DNA of 64,000 nucleotides, from contig NZ_JALPRR010000003.1 of NCBI RefSeq assembly GCF_023630205.1, positions 434,001 to 498,000 on the forward strand, written 5' to 3'. This document shows positions 1 to 8,857 of the stretch, in pieces (positions within the stretch are counted from its first letter, which is position 1; each line of letters starts with the position of its first letter). The notes below the pieces were generated by a model that searched no databases, was not told the DNA's origin, and was given only the letters and a program-made list of their open reading frames with translations. The stretch comes from Pontibacter ruber (GTDB lineage: Bacteria; Bacteroidota; Bacteroidia; Cytophagales; Hymenobacteraceae). A program made the translations under genes and the position numbers.

Positions 1-2838
1 GACGGTGCCTATCAGTTAAATGTTCCTGCTGAGGGAGGCACCTTGTTATTCAAGTATATAGGATATCAGCAACTGGAGGTCGTAATCGGGAGCCAGAATG
101 AGGTAAATGCAAGTCTTGTAACCGATACAAAAAATCTGAAAGAGGTGGTTATTACCGGCTACGGCGAACAGGACCGTAAGACACTGACCAGCGCGCAGAC
201 GTCGGTGAGCGCCAAGGCTATAGAAAATATTCCGGCGGCAGGCAGCGACCAGCTGATGCAGGGCAGGGCAGCAGGTGTGCAGGTAAGCTCCAACTCGGGT
301 ACACCGGGCGGTGGGGTGTTCGTACGCGTACGTGGTACTTCTTCTATCAATGGCTCCAGCGACCCATTGTATGTAGTGGACGGCGTACCGATTCAGGCAA
401 ATAACTTGTCCGGCGTAGGTGTTGGGGGTGGTACAACGAGCCCCATCGCTGATATAAACCCAGCCGATATCGAATCGATGGAGATTCTGAAAGACGCTTC
501 TGCTACAGCAATTTATGGTGCCAGGGCCGCAAACGGTGTGGTATTAATTACAACGAAGCGGGGTGCGAATAAAAAAGCAAAAATCAGCTTTGGCTCCTAC
601 TATGGTGCACAAACGGCACCCAGAATGCCAGACGTGGTGGATGGCCCCACCAATGAAAGACTACAGAACGAAGCAGCTGCCAACAACTGGATTGATAGTT
701 ATGGTTCTTTGAACGCACTTAATCCGAAAGGGGATCCTTTTAAAGCACCTTTTGCTAACCCGGATGCTGCCATCACCACCGATTGGGCTGATGCTGTTTT
801 CAGAACCGGTATCCTGCAGAATTATGACGTATCGGTAAGCGGGGGCAGTGATAAGGTGCAGTACATGGTTTCGGGCAACAACTTCAACCAGGAAGGCATC
901 CTGAGAGCTATGGACTTCGACAGAAAGACCGGACGTATTAACCTGGACTTTTTTCCTGTAGATAAACTGAAGGTTGGTACCAGCATGTTATATGCGCGTA
1001 CCAAACGCAATCGTCTCAGAAACGATGACTCTATTTTCGGAGCAGTGCCGGGCTCATTCTCTATTCCAACGAACCTTCCTTTTTATAAAGAGGATGGCTC
1101 TTATACCAAATTCAGTATTTTCGAAAACCCTATTGCTGCAGTAGAAGAGGGGCATCATGTCATGAACACGAACCGCTTTTTAGGTAGTATTTATGGAGAG
1201 TATGAAATCCTGAACGGCCTTCGTCTTAGATCAAGCTTCAGCCTGGATTACACTGGCCTGCAGGAAGATCTTTATGACAACACATTTCTGAACAGCGGTG
1301 CAGGATCGAACGGATTCGGGCAATCTGTAGCAGCTACTGATAATAACTGGATCCAGGAAAACGTACTGAGCTACCAGTTTGGCAAAGCCGACCATGCGTT
1401 CAATGTACTGGTAGGTACAACTTTGCAGGAGTCTTCTTTTGACAGAACCATTGCTACTGGCGAACAATTTCCAAGCAACGACTTCAGGAAGATCATTTCG
1501 GCGGCCGTACAGCGTGCAAGCTCTGAGTCTACCAGCTGGGGTATCGCTTCTTTGTTTACCCGCATCAACTACGATTTCAAGAGCAAATACATCGCTACCA
1601 TAAACGTTCGCCGGGATGCTTCTTCCAGATTTGGTAAAGACAACCGCTGGGGTACTTTCCCTTCTATAGCTTTGGGGTGGGTAGTGTCCGAAGAGCCTTT
1701 CTTCAAAGAGTCGATAGAAAGTATAAGCAGTTTAAAGCTGAGAGCTAGCTACGGTATCACCGGTAACCAGAGTGGCATTACCAACTTCCAGTCACTGGGT
1801 ACCTGGTCGGGTACACCGTATGCCGACCTGCCAGGTATAAGCCCGGTGCAACTGGCTAACCCTGATCTTAAATGGGAGACAACAGCTCAGACAGACATTG
1901 GCATCGATTTAGGCCTGTTCCAGAACAAGCTTAATTTAACTGCAGATTATTATGTGAAGAAAACGACTGACCTGCTGCTGGCTGTTCCTTTACCAAAAAC
2001 ATCCGGCTTCAGCTCGCAGGTGCAGAACTATGGATCGTTGGAAAACAAAGGGATTGAATTAGGCATCAATGCTACCGTATTGCAGAAAGGTGATTTTAAC
2101 TGGGATGCAAACTTCAACATAGCCGGTAACAGAAACAAAATCACAAAGCTGGCAGCTCCTTTCAACGTTTACAACCGCGACATCTTCCGGTATGAGGAGG
2201 GTTACCCGATGTATTCCTTCTATTTTCATGAGCAAACCGGGGTAGACCCACAAACCGGAGCTCCGATCTTCAAAGACGTGAACGGGGATGACAAATTTGA
2301 TCCGAACGTAGATCGTAAGATCGTTGGGAATGCAAACCCGGACTTCTTTGGAGGCCTGACAAATACCCTGAATTACAAACGCTTTGACTTGTCTTTCTTC
2401 TTCCAGTATTCTTACGGCAATGAGCAGTTAAACTGGAACCGCTTTTTCGGCGAACACGGCGGTACAAGACAATTCGGATTTATGGGCAGTCAGCTAGACA
2501 GATGGCAGAAACCGGGAGACAACACCATGATCCCGAGAATGAGCCAGGCAAACTATAACGCTAACCTGAGACCATCCCGCTTCCTGGAAGATGGCTCTTA
2601 CCTGAGAATGAAGAACATCACCTTAGGGTATGCGCTACCAACTTCTCTGATTGAAAAGGCTGGCATATCTGCTGCCAGAATTTATGTGTCCGGGCAGAAC
2701 GTGCTGACCTTCACAAAGTATTCAGGTCTTGATCCGGAGATTACCGGTACTGCATCTACCACCCTCACACAAGGTATCGAGTTTTACAGCGTGCCACAGC
2801 CAAGGGTATTCATGGGTGGTTTCAATGTTACTTTCTAA
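1..2838 (+). CDS. SusC/RagA-family TonB-linked outer membrane receptor (5' end outside window)
   Basis: Outer-membrane TonB-dependent transporter that would import a glycan or peptide captured by its SusD partner. The reading frame is open from base 1, so the signal peptide and most of the carboxypeptidase-regulatory-like domain lie upstream. What remains shows the end of that domain (LLFKYIGYQ), the linker with VVITGYGEQ, the plug (IPAAGSDQLMQGRAAGVQV, VRVRGTSSIN, PLYVVDGVPI, ILKDASATAIYGARAANGVV) and then a long beta-barrel ending in the aromatic terminus GGFNVTF. The susD-like gene starts at the next base, so the two are surely co-transcribed. No glycoside hydrolase follows, so the substrate cannot be inferred from this side. 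Family assignment is very secure. Confidence 0.95.
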   Translation, partial: DGAYQLNVPAEGGTLLFKYIGYQQLEVVIGSQNEVNASLVTDTKNLKEVVITGYGEQDRKTLTSAQTSVSAKAIENIPAAGSDQLMQGRAAGVQVSSNSGTPGGGVFVRVRGTSSINGSSDPLYVVDGVPIQANNLSGVGVGGGTTSPIADINPADIESMEILKDASATAIYGARAANGVVLITTKRGANKKAKISFGSYYGAQTAPRMPDVVDGPTNERLQNEAAANNWIDSYGSLNALNPKGDPFKAPFANPDAAITTDWADAVFRTGILQNYDVSVSGGSDKVQYMVSGNNFNQEGILRAMDFDRKTGRINLDFFPVDKLKVGTSMLYARTKRNRLRNDDSIFGAVPGSFSIPTNLPFYKEDGSYTKFSIFENPIAAVEEGHHVMNTNRFLGSIYGEYEILNGLRLRSSFSLDYTGLQEDLYDNTFLNSGAGSNGFGQSVAATDNNWIQENVLSYQFGKADHAFNVLVGTTLQESSFDRTIATGEQFPSNDFRKIISAAVQRASSESTSWGIASLFTRINYDFKSKYIATINVRRDASSRFGKDNRWGTFPSIALGWVVSEEPFFKESIESISSLKLRASYGITGNQSGITNFQSLGTWSGTPYADLPGISPVQLANPDLKWETTAQTDIGIDLGLFQNKLNLTADYYVKKTTDLLLAVPLPKTSGFSSQVQNYGSLENKGIELGINATVLQKGDFNWDANFNIAGNRNKITKLAAPFNVYNRDIFRYEEGYPMYSFYFHEQTGVDPQTGAPIFKDVNGDDKFDPNVDRKIVGNANPDFFGGLTNTLNYKRFDLSFFFQYSYGNEQLNWNRFFGEHGGTRQFGFMGSQLDRWQKPGDNTMIPRMSQANYNANLRPSRFLEDGSYLRMKNITLGYALPTSLIEKAGISAARIYVSGQNVLTFTKYSGLDPEITGTASTTLTQGIEFYSVPQPRVFMGGFNVTF

Positions 2839-2856
2839 ATGTTAATTGCTATGGTT

Positions 2857-4341
2857 ATGAAAAAAAGTATATATAAATCGGTACCTGTGATGGCAGCAAA
2901 GCAACTAACGGGACTGTCATCTATTGCACCTGTTAAGAAAGGAATTGCTTATACTTTGCTGGCATGTTCACTGATGCTTGCTACCGGTTGCGAATCCGTT
3001 TTAGACCAGGAGCCACAGACCGAAGTATCAGAAGATGTAGCGATCGCAAATCTAAAAGGCGCACAGGCAGCGCTGGCAGGTATGTACAACCAACTGCAGG
3101 ATGGTAACTACTATGGCCGTAACCTGCAGATCATGTCGGATGTTTCTTCGGACCAGGCGCAGAGTGTCGGTACCTGGGACTTCTATCGGGAGATGGATAC
3201 CTATGTGATCGATAAGGGTAACATCGAGAACGGAAACTTCTGGCTGCGTGCTTACCAGGCAATCAACGTGGCGAATAACATACTTGAGAAGGTTCCTTTG
3301 TTAACGGATGTGTCAGAAGCTGATAAAAGCAATATTATGGGGCAGGCACATTTTGTGAGAGCCTTAGCTTATTTTGATCTGACGAGAGTGTATGGCGGGG
3401 TTCCGGGTGTAGTAGGCACGCTGGGGGTACCACTGGTTACCACTCCATCTAAGAAAGTGGATGATTCTCTTTTTCCTGCCCGGGCTACGCTGGATGCCTC
3501 GTATGGCCAGGTAGAAAGTGATTTGCTGAAAGCGCTTGAACTGTTACCGGAATCGCAGAAAAATGATGCCATGACCAGGTCGCAGGCAGTAAAAGGAACA
3601 GCACGCGCCCTGCTCTCCAGGCTATACCTGTACACGAACAAACCGGATCAGGTTATTAAGTATGCCGATGAAGTACTGGCGGATACCAAGTATAAACTTT
3701 CGGATAGCTACGAAAATATTTTCGCCAACAAGCTTACTTCAGAGTCTGTTTTCGAACTGAACTTCAACAGCGCTGACCAGAGCGGTATCAGAAACTGGTA
3801 CTTCCCGTCAACTTCCGGCGGCAGAGGTGATGTGGCTGCCCATACAAGCTTTTACCAGGAAATATCAGCTGATCCGAATGATGCAAGAGGTAAAATGTTT
3901 GCCCAGAATACGGTATCGAATGTGTACTACCCGATCAAGTACAGCAAAGCAGGCAACATCGATAACATACATATCATAAGAGTAGCAGAAGTATACCTGA
4001 ACCGTGCGGAGGCAAAAGCAAAGCTCAACGACGTGGAAGGTGCCCTGGCCGATCTGAACAAGATCAGAACCCGTGCAGGAGTAGCTCCAATCACAAGTGT
4101 AGCAGGACAACAGGAGTTGCTGGAAGCGATCTGGAAAGAGAGAGACTTTGAATTAGCCTTCGAAGGCCACAGCTTTTTTGACCTGGTACGCACCGGCCGT
4201 GCACTTACAAAGCTTACCAACGTGGCCCGTAAGAACGGGCCTCCGGTAAGCCTTTCCGCCGCAGGCCGCCAAGTATTCCCGATTCCGGCTTTTGACATCG
4301 ATGCCAACAAGAACCTGGAGCAGAACGAAGCTTACAGGTAA
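2857..4341 (+). CDS. SusD/RagB-family nutrient-binding outer membrane lipoprotein
   Basis: Surface-exposed lipoprotein that caps the SusC barrel and binds its substrate. The frame is open from 2839, directly after the SusC stop, with ATGs at 2839, 2851 and 2857; I prefer 2857 (MKKSIYKS), although the region before the lipobox stays unusually long (about 45 residues to Cys in LATGC). SusD hallmarks follow: ALAGMYNQLQDGNYYGRN near the N-terminus, GQAHFVRALAYFDLTRVYGG (TPR-like RagB helix), and the C-terminal IIRVAEVYLNRAEAKAKLND and IWKERDFELAFEGHSFFDLVR. Length is normal for the family. A strong terminator follows 19 bases after the stop and ends the unit. Confidence 0.94.
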   Translation: MKKSIYKSVPVMAAKQLTGLSSIAPVKKGIAYTLLACSLMLATGCESVLDQEPQTEVSEDVAIANLKGAQAALAGMYNQLQDGNYYGRNLQIMSDVSSDQAQSVGTWDFYREMDTYVIDKGNIENGNFWLRAYQAINVANNILEKVPLLTDVSEADKSNIMGQAHFVRALAYFDLTRVYGGVPGVVGTLGVPLVTTPSKKVDDSLFPARATLDASYGQVESDLLKALELLPESQKNDAMTRSQAVKGTARALLSRLYLYTNKPDQVIKYADEVLADTKYKLSDSYENIFANKLTSESVFELNFNSADQSGIRNWYFPSTSGGRGDVAAHTSFYQEISADPNDARGKMFAQNTVSNVYYPIKYSKAGNIDNIHIIRVAEVYLNRAEAKAKLNDVEGALADLNKIRTRAGVAPITSVAGQQELLEAIWKERDFELAFEGHSFFDLVRTGRALTKLTNVARKNGPPVSLSAAGRQVFPIPAFDIDANKNLEQNEAYR

Positions 4342-4359
4342 TTTAAAAACAGCTTTTCT

Positions 4360-4394
4360 ACAAAGCCGCCCCTAAAGTATAGGGGCGGCTTTGT
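4360..4394 (+). terminator. Rho-independent terminator after susCD
   Basis: Stem ACAAAGCCGCCCCT (4360-4373) pairs perfectly with 4381-4394 over a 7-base loop, followed by a T-run. The loop plus its closing base carries AAGTATA, the iterated motif of this window. Confidence 0.92.
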
Positions 4395-4488
4395 TTTTTA
4401 TACGTTAATCACTCTTGACTTTGGCAGTGAAGCGCTAGCCTGCTGCTGAGAACGTAACCTTTAGCAGGTTTAACCGGAAAGATAACCT

Positions 4489-5823
4489 ATGGCAAACTAT
4501 GCAAGAATAGCAGAAACAGGAAAACCGCGGGTGGTGGTAGTGGGTGGAGGCTTTGGTGGCCTGGAGTTGGTGAAGTCTCTGGAAAAGGCAGACGTGCAGG
4601 TTATCCTGATCGACAAGCAAAACTTTCTTACGTTCCAGCCTTTGCTGTACCAGGTTGCTACCTCCGGCGTAGATGCCGACTCCATCGTTCACCCTTTCCG
4701 AAAGATCCTGCATAACCAGGAAAACTTTTATTTCCGGCTTGCGGAGGTGCAGTCCGTTGACACGCAAAGGCAGTTTGTAGAGACATCCATCGGCCTTATA
4801 AAGTATGATTTCCTGGTGATAGCAACCGGCGCTACTACCAACTACTTTGGCAATGATCAGATGGAACAAAATGCCATCTCAATGAAAAACATCAGCGATG
4901 CCACCACGCTGCGGAACACAATCCTTTGCAATTTTGAGAATGCCCTGCAACTGGATGATGAGGTGCAGCTCAACAGTCTGATGGATTACGTGATTGTGGG
5001 AGGTGGTCCGACGGGCGTAGAACTGGCGGGCGCCCTTTGCGAGTTGCGCAAGTACGTATTTCCGAAAGATTACCGGGAACTCAATTTCAAAGAAATGGAC
5101 ATCCACCTGATCCAGAGCGGAGATCAGTTGCTGAAAGGTATGTCCGGAGAAGCCTCCCTAAAGGCGCTGGAGTATTTGCAGGATCTGGGTGTAAAAGTAT
5201 GGCTGAACCGGCGTGTGAAAACTTATGACGGCTATACGGTTACCATGGACTCCGGCGAAACGCTGATCACGCGCACGCTGATCTGGGCCGCAGGCGTAAA
5301 AGCAGCACCCGTAGACGGAATACGGAAAGAGAGCCTGTTGAAAGGAGGCCGCCTGCAGGTGGATCAGTACAACCGGGTGGCAGGCTATGAAAATGTTTTT
5401 GCCATAGGCGATGTGGCTGCGATGGTTACAGAAACTAACCCGCAAGGCCACCCCATGCTGGCACAGCCTGCCATGCAGCAGGGGGAACTGCTGGGTGAAA
5501 ACATCGCAAACATTATCGCCGGCAAGACATTGCATCCATTTGAATACAAAGACCGAGGCGCTATGGCAACAGTAGGGCGCAACCGGGCGGTGGCAGATCT
5601 GAAGCTGTTTAATAAGGAAATCAAAACCCAGGGCTTTCTGGCCTGGCTCATCTGGATGTTCATCCACCTGATCTCGATCATAGGGTTCCGGAACAAGCTT
5701 GCCGTTATAACAAACTGGGTATGGAATTATTTTACCTTTAACTCCGATAACCGCCTCATACTTGGAAACAAGCAGGAAAACATCCCCATTGCCGAAACCA
5801 TCACGCATAAAACGTTGATCTGA
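4489..5823 (+). CDS. ndh: Type II NADH:quinone oxidoreductase (NDH-2)
   Basis: Single-subunit flavoenzyme that passes electrons from NADH to quinone at the inner face of the membrane without pumping protons. It has an N-terminal FAD-binding GGGFGG (residues 19-24), the conserved FLTFQPLLYQVATSG segment, ATGATTNYFG (about 112-121), a second dinucleotide fold VIVGGGPTGVE (168-178) for NADH, and the FAD-ribityl motif AIGDVA (305-310). The C-terminal region (about 383-415, GFLAWLIWMFIHLISIIGF) is the amphipathic/membrane-attaching part typical of NDH-2. Length of 444 residues fits. It stands alone between the susCD terminator and tetR. It could instead be annotated as a generic FAD/NAD oxidoreductase, but the C-terminus favours NDH-2. 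Confidence 0.9.
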   Translation: MANYARIAETGKPRVVVVGGGFGGLELVKSLEKADVQVILIDKQNFLTFQPLLYQVATSGVDADSIVHPFRKILHNQENFYFRLAEVQSVDTQRQFVETSIGLIKYDFLVIATGATTNYFGNDQMEQNAISMKNISDATTLRNTILCNFENALQLDDEVQLNSLMDYVIVGGGPTGVELAGALCELRKYVFPKDYRELNFKEMDIHLIQSGDQLLKGMSGEASLKALEYLQDLGVKVWLNRRVKTYDGYTVTMDSGETLITRTLIWAAGVKAAPVDGIRKESLLKGGRLQVDQYNRVAGYENVFAIGDVAAMVTETNPQGHPMLAQPAMQQGELLGENIANIIAGKTLHPFEYKDRGAMATVGRNRAVADLKLFNKEIKTQGFLAWLIWMFIHLISIIGFRNKLAVITNWVWNYFTFNSDNRLILGNKQENIPIAETITHKTLI

Positions 5824-5943
5824 TAAAGTATAAGCCAAAGATGTGACAAAGAATAAAATAACTCCCTCTTTTAAGAGACGTCTTGACTATTTGAATTCTG
5901 TAGCATCTACCATTTGCTTTTAAAACAAGGTTTTATAATTTTG

Positions 5944-5973
5944 TTAACCAAATGGTTAAACACCGTGGTTAAC
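5944..5973. promoter_or_regulatory. Operator-like inverted repeat upstream of tetR-type gene
   Basis: TTAACCAAATGGTTAA (5944-5959) is an inverted repeat with 7-bp arms; eight bases later comes GTTAAC (5968-5973), itself palindromic. The whole 30-base arrangement recurs at 6593-6622 at the head of the efflux operon with the same spacing (TTAAC-N3-ATGGTTAA-N8-GTTAAC). It lies 4 bases upstream of the chosen TetR start. Inferred to be the binding site of that TetR regulator, implying autoregulation. Confidence 0.7.
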
Positions 5974-5976
5974 AAC

Positions 5977-6576
5977 ATGCAACAATCAACAGAAGAGAAA
6001 ATATTAGCGGCAGCTGCGAAGGTCTTTATGGAGAAAGGTATGGCCGGTGCACGCATGCAGGACATTGCCGACGAAGCGGGTATAAACAAAGCCCTGCTGC
6101 ACTACTACTTTCGCAGTAAAGAAAAGCTGTTTGACGAAATATTCAAGGAGGTTTCCGGGCAACTGCTTCCGCGCCTGAACCAGATCATCGAGTCTGATAT
6201 CTCGCTTTTTGATAAGATCTGGGCTTTTTGCCAGGAATACATCTCCCGTATGGTAGAGAATCCCTACCTGCCGCTTTTTATCGTAGAAGAAACTAATAAG
6301 CAGCAAGGTGCCTTCCTGGAGCGCCATCTTGGAAATAAAAGGCTGAGGCTGGATAAACTTGCACAGCAGGTGCAGCAGGAAGTGGCCAGAGGAACTATAA
6401 AGCCTATTCACCCTTTAGAGCTTTTCTTGACCATAATATCGATGTGTGCATTTCCTTTTCTGGGGAAGCCTTTATTGCAGCACATGTCAGGTATGAACGA
6501 TGACATGTTTAACGCTATGATGGAGGCCCGCAAAAGCGAAGTGCCAAAATTTATCATCAACGCAATCAAGAAATAA
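5977..6576 (+). CDS. TetR/AcrR-family transcriptional regulator of the adjacent efflux operon
   Basis: DNA-binding repressor with an N-terminal helix-turn-helix: STEEKILAAAAKVFMEKG, then MQDIADEAGINKALLHYYF and RSKEKLFDEIF, all classical TetR signatures. The C-terminal ligand-binding domain is divergent, as usual. The frame is open further upstream (from 5914), but ATG 5977 gives the standard spacing to the first helix and leaves the inverted repeat outside the gene. The efflux genes begin 7 bases downstream, so gene order matches cecR-ybhGFSR in E. coli, where the TetR protein controls the ABC exporter. Ligand unknown. The shared operator-like blocks make local control likely but untested. 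Confidence 0.92.
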   Translation: MQQSTEEKILAAAAKVFMEKGMAGARMQDIADEAGINKALLHYYFRSKEKLFDEIFKEVSGQLLPRLNQIIESDISLFDKIWAFCQEYISRMVENPYLPLFIVEETNKQQGAFLERHLGNKRLRLDKLAQQVQQEVARGTIKPIHPLELFLTIISMCAFPFLGKPLLQHMSGMNDDMFNAMMEARKSEVPKFIINAIKK

Positions 6577-6583
6577 AAAATTT

Positions 6584-7879
6584 ATGCGGGGATTAACTGG
6601 ATGGTTAAATTTTGTAGTTAACGTAATCTTGCTGTTTTTGGGCCTGTTACCCGGCATGGTATACGCCCAGCAGAACAAGACACTGACGCTGGAGCAGGCA
6701 CAGGAGTTAGCCCGGCAGAACTATCCTGTAACGCAGCAGTTTGAGTTGCTGCGTCAAACAGAGCAGTATTCACTGGAAAATCTCAGCAAGGGGTTTTTGC
6801 CGCAATTTACCCTTGTCGGGCAGGCAACTTACCAGTCAGATGTTACCATAGTACCTGTAGATGTTCCTAGTATAGAAATTCCTGCACCCGCCAAAGATCA
6901 GTACAGGATTAATGCCAATGTCAGCCAACTCCTCTATGATGGCGGCCAGATAAGGCAGCAAAAGAAAGTAGAGCAGCTCAATACCATAGTAGAAAACCAG
7001 CGGGTGGAAGTAGAACTGCACAAGCTACGCGACCGCATCAACCAGTTATACCTGGGCACGCTCTTGCTGGACGAGCAACTGAAACAGGTAGACCTGGTAC
7101 AGCAGGACCTGGAAACAGGCCTTCGAAAAGTAGAAGCTCAGGTTAAAAACGGAGTCAGTTTCAAATCGAATTTATACTTGCTGCAGGCCGAGCTGCTCAA
7201 TAATGAACAACGCCGGGCAGAGTTGCAGGCTTCCCGCAGGGCTACACTGCAAACCCTGGGCCTGTTCCTGGGAGAGCCGCTCAGCGAAGGCGTTGTACTG
7301 GCTACACCTGCTGCAGCAGAAATAAACGGAAATGTAGAAATACAGCGCCCCGAACTGAAACTTTACACCAGTCAGCAGACGCTGTTGGAGCAACTGAACC
7401 GCCTGCTGTATGCCCGCAACCTGCCTAGAACCAGCTTGTTCGGGGAAAGCGGCTACGGCAGGCCGGGCCTGAACTTCCTGCAGAATACACCGGACTGGTG
7501 GTATATAGGCGGCATACGGGTGAGTTGGCCGCTTGGTAATTTTTATACTTACCGTAACGACCGGAAGCTCATCGATGTAAGCCAGCAACAAACCGAAGTG
7601 CAGCGCGAAACCTTTCTGCTCAACACCAATGCCGAGCTGACGCAGCAGCGGGCCGAGGTAGATAAACTGAAAGAAATGCTGGAGGCGGACAGGGAAATTG
7701 TGGCGCTACGCGAGAAAGTAAAACTTGCTGCCAATTCCCAGCTCGAGAACGGCGTCATCACGGCTAACGACTACCTGCGCGAAGTATACGCCGAAGACCA
7801 GGCCAGGCAACAGCTCATCCTGCACCAATTACAGCTGTTACAGGCACAAATCAACTATAAAACCGTACTTGGCTACTAA
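6584..7879 (+). CDS. TolC-family outer membrane efflux protein
   Basis: Outer-membrane channel of the tripartite pump. It has a signal peptide (hydrophobic ILLFLGLLPG ending MVYAQQ), LTLEQAQELARQNYP typical of the OEP N-terminus, long alpha-helical coiled-coil stretches (residues about 120-225 and 335-410) and strand segments such as YRINANVSQLLYDGGQIRQQK and WWYIGGIRVSWPLGNF, which recur in the two OEP repeats. 431 residues is normal. ATG 6584 places the operator-like block inside the first codons; a TTG at 6629 would place it upstream but leaves a signal peptide without a basic residue, so 6584 is kept. The adaptor gene follows after 12 bases. Confidence 0.9.
   Translation: MRGLTGWLNFVVNVILLFLGLLPGMVYAQQNKTLTLEQAQELARQNYPVTQQFELLRQTEQYSLENLSKGFLPQFTLVGQATYQSDVTIVPVDVPSIEIPAPAKDQYRINANVSQLLYDGGQIRQQKKVEQLNTIVENQRVEVELHKLRDRINQLYLGTLLLDEQLKQVDLVQQDLETGLRKVEAQVKNGVSFKSNLYLLQAELLNNEQRRAELQASRRATLQTLGLFLGEPLSEGVVLATPAAAEINGNVEIQRPELKLYTSQQTLLEQLNRLLYARNLPRTSLFGESGYGRPGLNFLQNTPDWWYIGGIRVSWPLGNFYTYRNDRKLIDVSQQQTEVQRETFLLNTNAELTQQRAEVDKLKEMLEADREIVALREKVKLAANSQLENGVITANDYLREVYAEDQARQQLILHQLQLLQAQINYKTVLGY
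6593..6622. promoter_or_regulatory. Second copy of the operator-like block, at the start of the efflux operon
   Basis: TTAACTGGATGGTTAA (6593-6608) matches the tetR-upstream site at 13 of 16 positions and is likewise followed after eight bases by GTTAAC (6617-6622). It overlaps the first codons of the tolC-like gene if translation starts at ATG 6584. Repressor binding here would block transcription into the operon. Confidence 0.65.
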
Positions 7880-7891
7880 CCCGATTATGCT

Positions 7892-8857
7892 ATGCTTAAG
7901 AATAACACAACGTTTCTGTATGTTCTGTTAGCCGGATTTATACTTTCCGGCTGTGGCAACAAAGGGCCGGAATTCGACGCATCCGGTACGTTCGAGGCCG
8001 ATGAAGTGATTGTGTCATCGGAGCTTGCCGGCAGAATAGACTCCTTCACGGTGGAGGAGGGGCAGCGGCTGGCAGCAGGCAAGGTGGTCGGCATAATTGA
8101 TTCGGAGAACCTGACCTTGCAGAAAGAGCAGGTAGAGGCAAGTATAGACGCCCTGCAGGAAAAAACACTGGATGTACAGCCGCAGATAAAGCTGCTGCTG
8201 GATCAGTTGGACGTGCAGAAAACCCAGATGGTAACCCTGGAGCGGGAGCGGAAGCGTACCCAGAACCTGCTGGCCGCGGATGCTGCCACCGGCAAGCAGC
8301 TCGACGACATCAATGATCAGATTGAGGTGCTGAAAGGGCAGATGCTCGTAACGCAGCAACAGATCCGGGTGCAGCGCACCAACGTCTCTACCCAGAACCG
8401 GGGCATCCTGAGCGAACACAAGCCTTTGCAGAAACGCGTAGCGCAGCTGGAAGATCAGCTTTCGGATGCTAACATCACAAACCCCATCAACGGCACCGTG
8501 CTCGATACTTATGCGGAGCAGGGAGAAGTTACGGCTGCCGGCAAAGCCCTTTACAAGATAGCTGACCTTACCTACCTGAACCTGCGCGCCTACATTACCG
8601 GCGACCAGTTGCCCCAGGTGCGGCTGGGGGAGCGGGTAAAAGTACTGATAGACCAGGGAAAAGGCTACAGGGAGCTGCCCGGCACCATCACCTGGATATC
8701 GGATAAAGCGGAGTTTACTCCCAAAACCATCCAGACCAAAGACGAACGGGCCAACCTGGTATACGCCATGAAGGTGCGGGTAAAGAACGACGGTTACCTG
8801 AAAATAGGCATGTATGGCGAGGTGATGTTACCGGAACAAGAGCCGAAAAAGAAATGA
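7892..8857 (+). CDS. HlyD/MFP-family periplasmic adaptor lipoprotein (YbhG-like)
   Basis: Links the inner-membrane ABC exporter to the TolC-like channel. Lipobox LSGC with Cys21 predicts a lipid-anchored adaptor. Then a lipoyl half-motif (ADEVIVSSELAGRIDSFTVEEGQRL), a long coiled-coil hairpin (about residues 75-190, QVEASIDALQEKTLDV... QLEDQLSDA), the second lipoyl half (ITNPINGTVLDTYAEQGEVTAAG) and a barrel domain (LRAYITGDQLPQVRLGERVKV). 321 residues, close to YbhG. Its stop overlaps the next gene's start in ATGA, so translation is coupled. Assignment to an ABC rather than RND system rests on the neighbours. Confidence 0.9.
   Translation: MLKNNTTFLYVLLAGFILSGCGNKGPEFDASGTFEADEVIVSSELAGRIDSFTVEEGQRLAAGKVVGIIDSENLTLQKEQVEASIDALQEKTLDVQPQIKLLLDQLDVQKTQMVTLERERKRTQNLLAADAATGKQLDDINDQIEVLKGQMLVTQQQIRVQRTNVSTQNRGILSEHKPLQKRVAQLEDQLSDANITNPINGTVLDTYAEQGEVTAAGKALYKIADLTYLNLRAYITGDQLPQVRLGERVKVLIDQGKGYRELPGTITWISDKAEFTPKTIQTKDERANLVYAMKVRVKNDGYLKIGMYGEVMLPEQEPKKK

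Noticed and set aside
1..4341. Polysaccharide utilisation locus
   Set aside because: SusC/SusD pair visible but no glycoside hydrolase or regulator on the visible side; the upstream side lies outside the window.
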